A stretch of 64,000 nucleotides of DNA, taken from assembly GCA_016716365.1 (NCBI GenBank), contig JADJWM010000007.1, positions 319,185-383,184 of the forward strand, read 5' to 3'. Below, one piece after another: positions 45,074 through 53,962 of this stretch (positions are counted from its first letter, which is position 1; each line of letters begins with the position of its first letter). This stretch comes from Chloracidobacterium sp. GTDB taxonomy: Bacteria; Acidobacteriota; Blastocatellia; Pyrinomonadales; Pyrinomonadaceae. The notes beneath the pieces are model-generated. The model had not been told where the DNA came from, searched no databases, and saw only the letters and a list, made by a program, of their open reading frames with translations. Both the position numbers and the translations under genes were made by a program.

Positions 45074-46489
45074 ATGGCAATGAACGCAGCCCCTGAAGCC
45101 ACCGAACGGACGTCGCTTTTGAAAGTAGCCGTGGACTATTACCACGAGTTACTTGGCGACGAGAAACTCGCGGCTGAGAGTTTCAAGGCACTCCACGACG
45201 GCCTGGAGCATAAGCGGCTCATTTTCGGCGGCCGTCCGCTCTCACCGTATCTTAGGCCGCATTTCATCACGGAGACCGACTGGTTACGCGTAAAGGGGGT
45301 TTGCGAGACCATTTGGGGCGCGCTGCAGAAAGTCAAGGATGAGGCGATCCGTGACGGCACCCTCCTGGATGAGCTGGGCTTTTCCGAAACAGAAAAAGAC
45401 CTGGTCCGGATCGATCCGGGTTACAGGCAGGTTTCGCCGACTGCCCGGCTGGATTCGTTCCTCACGGACGCGGCATACTCGTTCGTAGAATTGAACGGCG
45501 AAAGCCCGGCGGGGATCGCTTACGCGGATTCTGCGACCGAGATCTTTCTTGAGCTGCCGGTGATGCAGAAATTCGCGGAACGCTATTCGGTGTCGGGTTT
45601 TTCGGGAAGCCCGCGGCTGCTCGAAGTGCTCGAAAATTGTTGGCGGGAGTTCTGCGGCGGCAAGGCCGAACGGGATCCGGTGATCGCGATCGTCGACCTC
45701 AAAGACCTGCCGACGCAGAAGGAATTTGAGCTCTTCAGGGACTACTTTGCGTCGAAGGGCTTAGATGCGGTGATCTGCTCGCCGCAGGACCTCGAATTCG
45801 CCGACGGGCGCCTTTATTATGGAAGTCTGAAGATCGACGTCGTTTACAAGCGGCTGCTGGTCAATGAGTACTTGCCGATAATCGATGAATGTCCCGCATT
45901 GCTAGACGCTTATCGGGCCGGTGCGATCTGTATGGTCAACAGCTTCCGGGGAAAGCTCGTCCATAAGAAGGCAATTTTCGCCATTCTTTCAAACGAGAGA
46001 TATTCTCATTTATTTGACGAAGCCGAGTTGGCGGCAATAGAGGCTCATATTCCCTGGACTCGAAAATTCCGCGAAGAGCGAACCCAGATCAGGGACGCTC
46101 CCGGCAAGGACCACATTGAGGTTGACCTTGTCGAATGGGCAAGGGCGAATTCGCAAAAGCTCGTGCTGAAACCGAACGACGATTATGGTGGACACGGAAT
46201 ATTCATTGGCTGGAGCCTTAATGCCGGTGAATGGGACGACGCTATCGAAACCGCCCTCGTAGATGGCGACTACCTTGTACAGGAAAGGGTCCGAACGGCT
46301 AGGGAAACGTTCCCGATGGTATTTGACGAGATCGGCAGTTGGGGCATGGTCGAGCAATTAGTCGATCTTGACCCGTTATTGTTTAATGGCATCGTCGGCT
46401 CGGCATTCACGCGGCTGTCGTCGAATGAATTGGCAAATGTGACCGCGGGCGGGGGCATGGTGCCGACGTTTGTGATCGCCGACCGATGA
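45074..46489 (+). CDS. Circularly permuted ATP-grasp protein
   Basis: 471 residues. Substrate-side N-terminal region (YHELLGDEKLAAESFKAL, ARLDSFLTDAAYSFVELNGE) and a C-terminal ATP-grasp part (QKLVLKPNDDYGGHGIFIGW and DGDYLVQERVRTARE). This is the permuted ATP-grasp type, whose members ligate a carboxylate to an amine with ATP, often in peptide-like or siderophore pathways. There is no alpha-E partner gene next to it, and its substrate is unknown. Confidence 0.8.
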   Translation: MAMNAAPEATERTSLLKVAVDYYHELLGDEKLAAESFKALHDGLEHKRLIFGGRPLSPYLRPHFITETDWLRVKGVCETIWGALQKVKDEAIRDGTLLDELGFSETEKDLVRIDPGYRQVSPTARLDSFLTDAAYSFVELNGESPAGIAYADSATEIFLELPVMQKFAERYSVSGFSGSPRLLEVLENCWREFCGGKAERDPVIAIVDLKDLPTQKEFELFRDYFASKGLDAVICSPQDLEFADGRLYYGSLKIDVVYKRLLVNEYLPIIDECPALLDAYRAGAICMVNSFRGKLVHKKAIFAILSNERYSHLFDEAELAAIEAHIPWTRKFREERTQIRDAPGKDHIEVDLVEWARANSQKLVLKPNDDYGGHGIFIGWSLNAGEWDDAIETALVDGDYLVQERVRTARETFPMVFDEIGSWGMVEQLVDLDPLLFNGIVGSAFTRLSSNELANVTAGGGMVPTFVIADR

Positions 46490-46564
46490 TCTCTGGCTTG
46501 TCTCCGACAGATAGGCCGACTTCCCAGTAGCTCCGTTCTGCCGTTTTTGACGATCGCTTGACCC

Positions 46565-48184
46565 ATGACCGAAACCAAGACCCCCTCGCGGCTTCGAAAA
46601 TTAACCAACGACTACTTGCGCCTCGAGCACAAACTCAAGCTCGGCGGCGGCCCCGAAAAGATCGATAGGATCCATAAGCAGGGCAAGCTGACAGCCCGGG
46701 AGCGGATCGAGAAACTCCTCGATCCCGATGGATTCTGCCAGGAGATCGGGCTTCTTGTCGCATTCGACGAGTACGACGGACAAGCCCCGGCGGCGGCGGT
46801 TGTCACCGTCGTCGGTAAGGTAAACGGGCGCGAGTGTGTGGTCGTCGCGAACGACGCGACCATCAAGGCGGGGGCGTGGTACCCGGAAACGATCAAGAAG
46901 ATCCTCCGGGCACAGGAGATCGCAATGCGGAACCACGTGCCGATCATCTATTTGGTCGATTCCGCGGGCGTAAATCTGCCATACCAGGGTGGCGTTTTCC
47001 CCGGCCAATACGGAGCGGCCCGGATCTTTTATTACAACTCGATAATGCGCCGCTACTTGAAAGTGCCGCAGATCGCCGCCGTGATGGGGATGTGCGTTGC
47101 CGGCGGAGCTTACCTTCCGGCACTCAGTGACGTGATCCTGATGGTGGAGGGGACGTCGTTCATGGGCCTAGGCGGAGCGAATCTCGTAAAAGGTGCGACC
47201 GGCCAGACCATCGATAACGAAACGCTCGGCGGGGCGATGACCCACAATGCTATCTCAGGCGTCGCCCATTACCGCACAAAGGATGACGCCGAGTGCCTGG
47301 CAAAGATCCGGGAACTCGTGGGCGAAATGCCCGAGAAAGAACGATCCCGGGTTTCGCTTGAAGAAAGCCGTCAGCCAATGGCCTCAAGTGATAGGCTTTA
47401 CGAACTATTGCCGGAAGACCATCGTGCACCCTATGACATGCACGCCGTGCTTGATACTTTTCTTGACGAGGGCGGTGTGGACGAATTCCAGGCTGATTTC
47501 GCGAAGGAAATGATCTGCGGCATGGCCCGGATTGGCGGGATCCTGGTCGGCGTCATCGCCAATTCTCGCGGGATGTCCAAAGGCAAACCAGGTGAGCCGC
47601 CCCGGTTCGGCGGCATCGTTTACACCGAATCCGCCGAGAAGACCGCATATTTCATCGAAAATTGCGATCGTCACGATACTCCGCTGCTGTTCGTCCAGGA
47701 TGTTTCCGGATTCATGGTTGGTGCCGAAGCCGAGCACAGCGGGATCATCCGCGCCGGAGCACGGTTCGTTGAAGCGATGGCCACGGCAAAGGTGCCTAAG
47801 ATCGTCCTGACTGTAAATCACGCGTCCGGGGCGGGCTATTACGCGATGGCCGGCCAGGGCTTTGATCCCGATTTCATCTTTTCGCTTCCGACCGGCCGCA
47901 TGGGCGTGATGGAAGGCGATTCGGCCGTTCAGGCCATTTTCGGCACTCAACTCGAAAAACTCAAAAAAGAAGGGACGGAGCCCGATGAGAAGCTTCTGGT
48001 GGAGATGGAAAAGGTCCGGGAAACATATGACCGTGAACTCGACGCCAAGCATGCCGCCGCCCGTGGACTTGTCGATGCCATCGTCACGCCCGAAAACCTA
48101 CGCGAAAGCCTCATTTTGTGCTTGCAAACCTGCCTGAATACTTCACGTCCGCATATCGGACCTTTCGTCCTTCCGCAGATCTGA
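46565..48184 (+). CDS. Acyl-CoA carboxylase carboxyltransferase (beta) subunit
   Basis: 539 residues of the propionyl-/methylcrotonyl-CoA carboxylase beta type: KLTARERIEKLLDPDGFCQE, the oxyanion regions VMGMCVAGGAYLPALSDVIL and TVNHASGAGYYAMAGQGFD, and QDVSGFMVGAEAEHSGIIRA. It transfers carboxyl from biotin to an acyl-CoA. No biotin carboxylase or biotin carrier gene is beside it, so its partner is elsewhere. Sequence length and GQYGAARIFYYNS favour the methylcrotonyl-type clade, but the substrate is not certain. Confidence 0.9.
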   Translation: MTETKTPSRLRKLTNDYLRLEHKLKLGGGPEKIDRIHKQGKLTARERIEKLLDPDGFCQEIGLLVAFDEYDGQAPAAAVVTVVGKVNGRECVVVANDATIKAGAWYPETIKKILRAQEIAMRNHVPIIYLVDSAGVNLPYQGGVFPGQYGAARIFYYNSIMRRYLKVPQIAAVMGMCVAGGAYLPALSDVILMVEGTSFMGLGGANLVKGATGQTIDNETLGGAMTHNAISGVAHYRTKDDAECLAKIRELVGEMPEKERSRVSLEESRQPMASSDRLYELLPEDHRAPYDMHAVLDTFLDEGGVDEFQADFAKEMICGMARIGGILVGVIANSRGMSKGKPGEPPRFGGIVYTESAEKTAYFIENCDRHDTPLLFVQDVSGFMVGAEAEHSGIIRAGARFVEAMATAKVPKIVLTVNHASGAGYYAMAGQGFDPDFIFSLPTGRMGVMEGDSAVQAIFGTQLEKLKKEGTEPDEKLLVEMEKVRETYDRELDAKHAAARGLVDAIVTPENLRESLILCLQTCLNTSRPHIGPFVLPQI

Positions 48185-48326
48185 TGCGGATGGCTGGTTC
48201 GGGCCGTGAGATGTGATCCGCGCTCAAACCGCATTTCCGGTTGACAAATCGTCCCAAGGGAATATGATTTGACGCGCCGGGGCGAATCGCCGCCGGCCCA
48301 GCCAACACTAAAGGAGAATAAATGGG

Positions 48327-48758
48327 ATGAGGCTAGCAACTTTCGCAGCCGGCTTGGCCGGCGGCATCGTCATGTTTCTTTTGGGCTTCCTGTTCTATGC
48401 GGTCCTGTTTGCAACTTATTTTCAAGAGAATATGGTCCAATATGCCGGTTTGATGAAAGATCCCCCGGTATTCTGGGCCATCTTCGTATTCAATATTGTT
48501 TGGGCATTTCTGATCGCCTTTGTCCTCGACCATTGGGCGAAACTGAGCGGTTGGGCCGAGGGGGCCAAGACCGGGGCGATCATTATGTTCCTCGTCGGTC
48601 TGGCGACGAACCTCGATTTCTATGCGTTCCTCAATCTTCACAAAGCCCTGGCCCCGGTCATAGTCCACTTGATCGTGATGATCATTCTGGGTGCGGGGGC
48701 CGGTGCAACCGCCGGAGTAGTCCTGGGCTTCTTCAACCGCCGAACTGCCGAGGATTAA
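48327..48758 (+). CDS. Four-helix membrane protein of unknown function
   Basis: 143 residues with helices at about 5-27 (TFAAGLAGGIVMFLLGFLFY), 48-68, 80-100 and 107-135 (VIVHLIVMIILGAGAGATAG). The middle loop holds a polar motif (YAGLMKDPPVFWAI). It resembles small DUF1761-like membrane proteins in size and layout. AAGGAG lies upstream, 16 bases from the start. It is a single gene between the carboxylase and a convergent DUF1990-like gene. Confidence 0.6.
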   Translation: MRLATFAAGLAGGIVMFLLGFLFYAVLFATYFQENMVQYAGLMKDPPVFWAIFVFNIVWAFLIAFVLDHWAKLSGWAEGAKTGAIIMFLVGLATNLDFYAFLNLHKALAPVIVHLIVMIILGAGAGATAGVVLGFFNRRTAED

Positions 48759-48825
48759 ACGCGGACCTCGACCTCGGGCTGGACGTAGCGTTTGGCAGGA
48801 ATCGAGTACTGAGATATCCGAAGTT

Positions 48826-49413
48826 TCAGGGATCGGCGACGGTTCGACTCATCGCCGCGAGAGAATCGGCCGCAAACCGCTTCTGCAGCCGCCTGGCATA
48901 GGGGTAAGCGATCTTTACCAGCAGGGAATTTGGCCTCGAAAATGCGAAAAGGTCATACCAGACTTCTTCAGTTTCCGGGTCGCGTTCGACCGTGAAACGC
49001 TCTTCGCCGGATTCAACGTGACTCTGCAATGTGCCATAGGCGAAGCCAAAACGGGCGGTTTCGTCGATCGTGTAAACGATCCGGGCAGCGTTCAGTGAAT
49101 AGAAACCGAGTTGATCCACTAGTACGGCTACGGTAATTCCAGTTTGGATCGGCGTGTCCGGCTGCCATAGCTCGACCCAGCCGAGATCGAACATTTTCCA
49201 CGTTCGAATTGCCTCCTTTGCCTGCTCCCAATCACCTAGACCTTGCCCGATCAGCACTCGATTGTGGTCGACCGCCCAATCTTCGGGCGGGTGCTCTCTA
49301 GTTTTGCCAATGTGCTGATACGAGAAGGTCTCGCCGGATGCTCGAATGAGAAACTCATTAATTCGGGCGGGTCCGGGCCGAGAAAATAGAAACATAAGTA
49401 AACATTTTCTCAT
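48826..49413 (-). CDS. DUF1990-family protein
   Basis: 195 residues. Family-like features: YQHIGKTREHPPEDWAVDHN near the start, then VLIGQGLGDWEQAKEAIRTW, MFDLGWVELWQPDTPIQTG, RIVYTIDETARFGFAYGTL and HVESGEERFTVERDPETEEV. The family is small, uncharacterised and usually cytosolic, common in Actinobacteria and plants. The N-terminal ATG gives a short hydrophobic start; a start a few codons inside cannot be excluded. Confidence 0.75.
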   Translation of the reverse strand: MRKCLLMFLFSRPGPARINEFLIRASGETFSYQHIGKTREHPPEDWAVDHNRVLIGQGLGDWEQAKEAIRTWKMFDLGWVELWQPDTPIQTGITVAVLVDQLGFYSLNAARIVYTIDETARFGFAYGTLQSHVESGEERFTVERDPETEEVWYDLFAFSRPNSLLVKIAYPYARRLQKRFAADSLAAMSRTVADP

Positions 49414-49605
49414 AAGATGGTGTCCAGCGGAGCCAGGCTAAGCAGGCCAGCGACCGGGAAGCCGGTGGTGGGATGGCTGTCGGTGCCACGGCGGAGAAGG
49501 AACGCACGTTGCTCGGTTCTCTTTAATAATCACTTGTCGTGTTGGCGTGCCGCGATGCGCCTAACTAAGAGCTTTTGGATACACGTTTTTGTTGAGCCCC
49601 GGGGC

Positions 49606-49634
49606 TTGACCTGACGGCCCGATTTCGATACTCT
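49606..49634 (+). promoter_or_regulatory. Promoter of the rplM operon
   Basis: TTGACC at 49606-49611 and TACTCT at 49629-49634, 17 bases apart, about 45 bases before the rplM start. Confidence 0.5.
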
Positions 49635-49679
49635 GTGAGTTCGCTTTCTGGCGAAGATAGCTAGCAGTGTGAGCAGAAT

Positions 49680-50114
49680 ATGAGTACTTATTTTCCGAGT
49701 GGAAAAGGTTTGGCAGATGGGCGCAAGTGGTTCGTCGTCGATGCAAAAGGCAAGACGGTCGGCCGGCTTGCGACCGAAGTGGCCCGCATGCTTTCCGGCA
49801 AGAACAACCCGGCATGGACGCCGTTTATGGACATGGGTGACCATGTGATCGTGATAAACGCACGCCACGCCAAGTTCACAGGCTCGAAGGGCGAGCAGAA
49901 GCTTTATCGCCATCACACTCTCTATCCCGGCGGCCTTCGAGAAAAGTCGGTGAGGGAAATGCTCGATTCGAAACCTGAAAAGGTGATCGAACTGGCGGTG
50001 AAAGGGATGCTTCCGAAAACGAAACTCGGCAAGTCGATGGCCAAGAAACTAAAGGTGTATGCCGACGGCGAGCACAGGCACTCAGCCCAGAAGCCTGAAG
50101 CGGTGGAAGTATAG
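49680..50114 (+). CDS. rplM: Ribosomal protein L13
   Basis: 144 residues. L13 landmarks: KWFVVDAKGKTVGRLATEVA, MDMGDHVIVINARHAKFTGS, YRHHTLYPGGLREKSVREML and VKGMLPKTKLGKSMAKKL. First gene of the ribosomal run rplM-rpsI-rpsB. Confidence 0.98.
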   Translation: MSTYFPSGKGLADGRKWFVVDAKGKTVGRLATEVARMLSGKNNPAWTPFMDMGDHVIVINARHAKFTGSKGEQKLYRHHTLYPGGLREKSVREMLDSKPEKVIELAVKGMLPKTKLGKSMAKKLKVYADGEHRHSAQKPEAVEV

Positions 50115-50180
50115 ATTCCAGGTTCCAGACCCCTGAGCGGTGATCTGAATGTGGAAATCAAAAGTTGAAATCAAAGGAAT

Positions 50181-50573
50181 ATGGCAGATATACAGTATCT
50201 AGGCACGGGCCGCAGAAAGACGTCGACCGCACGGGTCTACCTGCGTCCGGGAACGGGCAACATCACCGTTAATAGGAGAGAATTCGGCTCGTATTTCCCG
50301 AATGAAGCCCTGCAGATGATCATACGGCAGCCGTTGCGGCTGACGGACACCGCCGGTAAATTTGACATTCTGGTCAACGTCAGCGGCGGAGGCGCCGCCG
50401 GGCAGGCGGGTGCAGTGCGTCATGGAATTACGAGGGCCCTGATGGAGTTCAATGCCGACCTTCGTCCGACGCTGAAGAAGGCCGGGCTGATCACCCGCGA
50501 TCCGCGTCAGAAGGAACGCAAGAAGTATGGACAGAAGGGGGCGCGTGCAAGGTTCCAGTTCTCGAAACGCTAG
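50181..50573 (+). CDS. rpsI: Ribosomal protein S9
   Basis: 130 residues. Starts ADIQYLGTGRRKTSTARVYL; has VNVSGGGAAGQAGAVRHGIT and ends with the basic S9 tail KKYGQKGARARFQFSKR that reaches the ribosomal P site. The usual partner of rplM. A partly repeated A-rich sequence (GAAATCAAA twice) lies before its start. Confidence 0.98.
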   Translation: MADIQYLGTGRRKTSTARVYLRPGTGNITVNRREFGSYFPNEALQMIIRQPLRLTDTAGKFDILVNVSGGGAAGQAGAVRHGITRALMEFNADLRPTLKKAGLITRDPRQKERKKYGQKGARARFQFSKR

Positions 50574-50642
50574 TAAATAGTGAATCGTAAATCGTGTACA
50601 GCATGATGCTTGCACGTTTTGCGTTGTCACGATCTACGAATC
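50571..50642 (+). repeat. 7-base array folding into a hairpin between rpsI and rpsB
   Basis: TAGTAAA, TAGTGAA, TCGTAAA and TCGTGTA begin at the rpsI stop codon. The arm at 50582-50596 pairs with CACGATCTACGAATC at 50628-50642 (13 of 15 positions), so the array and a downstream inverted copy form a long hairpin in the transcript. No T-run follows, so it is probably not a terminator. Confidence 0.65.
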
Positions 50643-50718
50643 CATTGCCGGGACTCCTTGGTTTGTCAAAAAGTTTCCGGCGAGTACACAAACCTAAGTA
50701 AGGAAAGGAGAATTTGTT

Positions 50719-51672
50719 TTGGCTACAGTTACGATGAAGGAACTCCTCGAAGCGGGAGTTCATTTTGGACACCAGGTCCGCCGCTGGAATCCGAAGATGA
50801 AAGAGTACATCTTCGGCGAGCGCAACGGCATTTACATCATTGATCTCCAAAAGACGCAGAAGCTGTTTCGCGACGCGTTGAATTATGTCACCGAGTCGCT
50901 GACAGAACGGCCCAACCAAAAGGTGCTTTTCGTCGGCACTAAACGTCAAGCTCAGGACGCGATCAAGGAAGAAGCTGAACGCTGCGGGATGTATTACGTG
51001 AACAACCGCTGGCTTGGCGGACTGCTCACGAACTACGAGACCGTCAAAAGATCGATCAATAAACTTAAAGAGATCGAAACGATGCGGGAAGACGGCCGCT
51101 ACGAAAAGCTGACCAAGAAGGAAAGACTCAAGCTGGACCGCGAACACGAAGGTCTGATGAAGAACCTTGCCGGCATTAAGGACATGAACGGCCACCCGGA
51201 CATGCTTTTCGTGATCGACGTTAGAAAGGAAGATATCGCGGTCAAAGAAGCGAATCGGCTCGGTATCCCGATCGTCGCCGTCGTCGATACGAATTGCTCA
51301 CCGGAAGGTATTGATCAGGTTATTCCTGGTAATGACGACGCTCTTCGCGCGATCCGGCTTTTTGCGTCGCGAGTCGCCGATGCGATCCTCGAAGGCCAGC
51401 AGGTCGCGACCGAAGGACGAGTCGCGGCCGGCGGATCTGCGGAAGAAGAGAGTGGAGTCAATGACATCGGCGAGGCCCTGGCACCTCCGGCGGAACCTGA
51501 GGTCAACGTGGCCGACCAATCATTTGCAACCGCCGAAGCCACGCACCAGGTCGAAGAGGCCGTTGCGGAACCGGTTCCGGGGACGGAAACGACTGCTGAG
51601 GCGCCTGCTGCTGAATCGGGCACCGATGCGGAGGCAAATACAGAAGAATCGACGGAAGCAACCGCGAGCTAG
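50719..51672 (+). CDS. rpsB: Ribosomal protein S2 with an extended acidic tail
   Basis: 317 residues from a TTG start with AAAGGAG before it. S2 landmarks: VHFGHQVRRWNPKMKEYIFG, NNRWLGGLLTNYETVKRSI, KDMNGHPDMLFVIDVRKE, GIPIVAVVDTNCSPEGIDQV and PGNDDALRAIRLFASRVADA. After the normal end, about 85 residues of Glu, Ala and Thr form an acidic low-complexity tail, giving a protein well over the usual ~230-260 residues. tsf follows, the standard order. Confidence 0.97.
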   Translation: MATVTMKELLEAGVHFGHQVRRWNPKMKEYIFGERNGIYIIDLQKTQKLFRDALNYVTESLTERPNQKVLFVGTKRQAQDAIKEEAERCGMYYVNNRWLGGLLTNYETVKRSINKLKEIETMREDGRYEKLTKKERLKLDREHEGLMKNLAGIKDMNGHPDMLFVIDVRKEDIAVKEANRLGIPIVAVVDTNCSPEGIDQVIPGNDDALRAIRLFASRVADAILEGQQVATEGRVAAGGSAEEESGVNDIGEALAPPAEPEVNVADQSFATAEATHQVEEAVAEPVPGTETTAEAPAAESGTDAEANTEESTEATAS

Positions 51673-51806
51673 ACAATCTTTTTAACTTTTTCGAGCGTAG
51701 CCGTTTCCGTTTTCAACGAACAGGCTGCGTTTTTTTACAGAAACTGATCGGTAAGGGACAAAATCGGCCGGTTTTGCGCCGGCGAAGAGAAATATTGGAG
51801 TAATAT

Positions 51807-52469
51807 ATGGCAGAAATAACAGCAGGGGCGGTTAAGTCACTTCGCGAAAAGACGGGTGCGGGGATGATCGATTGTAAGAACGCGCTGGTCGAAGCAGACG
51901 GCGACGAGGCGGCCGCGATCGAAATTCTAAGGAAAAAAGGGGTGGCAACGGCCGGAAAGAAGGCAGGGCGTGTTACCGCCGAAGGTGCCGTCGGTTCCTA
52001 TATCCACATGGGCGGAAAGGTCGGCGTGTTGGTCGAGATCAATTGCGAAAGCGATTTTGTCGCCCGGGGCGAGGAATTCCAGCAGCTCGTAAAGGACGTT
52101 GCGATGCATATCGCCGCCGCCGATCCGCGATTCAATAGCCGTGGCGAGGTGCCCGCGTCTGAACTCGACAAGGAACGCGAGATCCTGATGGAGCAGTTAA
52201 AGAACGATCCGAAGAACGCCGGAAAGCCGGACGATGTGCTGAACAAGATCATCGAAGGCCGACTGAACAAGTTCTATGAAGAGAACGTCCTTTTAGATCA
52301 GCCGTTCGTTAAGGACCCGAGCAAGACGATCGGCGAGCTCGTTACCGAGAAGATCGCGTCGATCAAGGAAAACATCACGGTCCGCCGCTTTGCCCGTTTC
52401 AAAATGGGCGAGGGGATCGAGAAGAAGACGGACGATTTCGCGGCCGAAGTCGCTTCGATGGTTGGTTAA
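51807..52469 (+). CDS. tsf: Elongation factor Ts
   Basis: 220 residues. Nucleotide-exchange factor for EF-Tu. Landmarks: VKSLREKTGAGMIDCKNALV, VLVEINCESDFVARGEEFQQ and LDQPFVKDPSKTIGELV. TTGGAG lies before the start. It is of the shorter form that lacks part of the coiled-coil region seen in E. coli. Confidence 0.97.
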   Translation: MAEITAGAVKSLREKTGAGMIDCKNALVEADGDEAAAIEILRKKGVATAGKKAGRVTAEGAVGSYIHMGGKVGVLVEINCESDFVARGEEFQQLVKDVAMHIAAADPRFNSRGEVPASELDKEREILMEQLKNDPKNAGKPDDVLNKIIEGRLNKFYEENVLLDQPFVKDPSKTIGELVTEKIASIKENITVRRFARFKMGEGIEKKTDDFAAEVASMVG

Positions 52470-52488
52470 CTGTTACAGAGCTTTTAGA

Positions 52489-52560
52489 GTTGCCAGGTTA
52501 CGAAGTTTTTCGTTCTTAACTCAGCAACCCCGCAACTCCGAAACTCTGCGATTCTGCAAC
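52489..52560 (+). repeat. Nine-unit 8-base array before pyrH
   Basis: Nine tandem octamers: GTTGCCAG, GTTACGAA, GTTTTTCG, TTCTTAAC, TCAGCAAC, CCCGCAAC, TCCGAAAC, TCTGCGAT and TCTGCAAC. One base separates the last from ATG 52562. The left units (GTT type) are close to the reverse complement of the right units (AAC type), so the leader can fold into an imperfect hairpin ending at the start codon. No Shine-Dalgarno sequence is seen. Confidence 0.75.
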
Positions 52561-52561
52561 T

Positions 52562-53296
52562 ATGGCGTATAAGCGTATCCTCCTCAAACTTTCCGGTGAA
52601 GCGCTAATGGGCTCGCAGAATTACGGTATTGATACCGCAGTTGCGGAGTCGGTAGCACGCGAGATCAAGGCCGTACACGATCAGGGTGTCGAGGTCGCCG
52701 TTGTGGTTGGCGGAGGCAACATATTCAGGGGCGTTTCAAAATCGGCCGGGAACATGGATCGCGGCGCCGCCGATTACATCGGGATGCTGGCGACCGTTAT
52801 GAACGCGGTCGTCCTGCAGGACGCCCTGGAAAAAGTTGACGTATTCACGCGGGTGATGTCTGCGATAGATATTCCGCAGCTCGCCGAGCCGTTTATTCGA
52901 AGGCGGGCGATCCGCCATCTAGAAAAGAAGCGAGTGGTGATCTTTGCCGCGGGTACCGGGAATCCTTATTTCACAACGGACTCAGCGGCCGCCCTGCGGG
53001 CATGCGAGATCGGTGCCGACGTCATTTTTAAGGCGACAAAAGTGGATGGAGTGTACTCAGCCGATCCGATGAAGGACCCTTCGGCGACGAGATTCGAGAA
53101 GATCTCTTATCAGGAGGTCCTCGAAAAACAGCTCAAGGTGATGGATGCTTCGGCGATCTCGCTGTGCATGGATAACAACCTGCCGATCCTCGTATTCAAC
53201 ATGACCGAATCAGGCAACATTCTCAAAGCGGTCGAGGGCGACCTGAACATCGGAACTCTTGTGTCGGTCGGCGGGAACGTGACGGCGGCGGGATAG
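52562..53296 (+). CDS. pyrH: UMP kinase
   Basis: 244 residues. Phosphorylates UMP to UDP. Landmarks: YKRILLKLSGEALMGSQNYG, EVAVVVGGGNIFRGVSKSAG, MDRGAADYIGMLATVMNAVV, FAAGTGNPYFTTDSAAALRA and KATKVDGVYSADPMKDPSAT. In the usual tsf-pyrH-frr order. An 8-base periodic array abuts its start codon. Confidence 0.98.
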   Translation: MAYKRILLKLSGEALMGSQNYGIDTAVAESVAREIKAVHDQGVEVAVVVGGGNIFRGVSKSAGNMDRGAADYIGMLATVMNAVVLQDALEKVDVFTRVMSAIDIPQLAEPFIRRRAIRHLEKKRVVIFAAGTGNPYFTTDSAAALRACEIGADVIFKATKVDGVYSADPMKDPSATRFEKISYQEVLEKQLKVMDASAISLCMDNNLPILVFNMTESGNILKAVEGDLNIGTLVSVGGNVTAAG

Positions 53297-53320
53297 AAAA
53301 GGTGAGGAGATGAGGAAACT

Positions 53321-53881
53321 ATGAGCGTTGAAAGCGTGACCGGCACAACCAAGCCTAAAATGGAATCCGTGATCGAGGATTTCAAACGAAAGCTGGCAAA
53401 CGTGAGAACCGGACGGGCGAATGTGGGCATCCTTGATCCGGTAGTGGTCGATTATTACGGGACCCCTACACCGCTCAACCAGATGGCGTCGGTTGCGGTC
53501 CCCGAACCGCAGCTGCTGACCGTTCAGCCGTGGGACCAGTCTCAGCTCGGTGCAGTCGAAAAGGCGATCATCGCAGCTAATCTTGGGTTGAATCCGTCGA
53601 ATGACGGAAAGATCATACGGCTTTCGATCCCTGCCCTGACCGAAGAGCGTAGAAAACAGTTCGCTAAACAGATCCATGAGATCGCCGAAGAGCACCGGGT
53701 CGCGGTCCGTAATTTACGCCATCACGCGAACGACCAGTTAAAGAAGATGCTCAAGGACAAGGAAGTATCCGAAGACGACGAACGCCGCGGGCTCGACGAA
53801 GTCCAGAAGCTAACGGACACCTATATCGGCAAGATCGACGAGCTGGCCAAGAATAAAGAACACGAGGTAATGAGCCTCTGA
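53321..53881 (+). CDS. frr: Ribosome recycling factor
   Basis: 186 residues. Splits post-termination ribosomes with EF-G. Landmarks: KLANVRTGRANVGILDPVVV, DYYGTPTPLNQMASVAVPEP, LGLNPSNDGKIIRLSIPALT and VRNLRHHANDQLKKMLKDKE. Last gene of the run; a strong terminator follows. Confidence 0.98.
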   Translation: MSVESVTGTTKPKMESVIEDFKRKLANVRTGRANVGILDPVVVDYYGTPTPLNQMASVAVPEPQLLTVQPWDQSQLGAVEKAIIAANLGLNPSNDGKIIRLSIPALTEERRKQFAKQIHEIAEEHRVAVRNLRHHANDQLKKMLKDKEVSEDDERRGLDEVQKLTDTYIGKIDELAKNKEHEVMSL

Positions 53882-53903
53882 TCCATTGGTAATTTTTCGA
53901 AAA

Positions 53904-53942
53904 CGTGCCCGCATTCATTTTGAAATGAATGCGGGCATTTTC
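53904..53942. terminator. Bidirectional terminator between frr and a convergent lipoprotein gene
   Basis: A 15-bp perfect stem (TGCCCGCATTCATTT with AAATGAATGCGGGCA), a 2-base loop, AAAA on the left and TTTT on the right, so it works on both strands. Confidence 0.92.
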
Positions 53943-53962
53943 GATCTTGTGCAGATCGGCAG

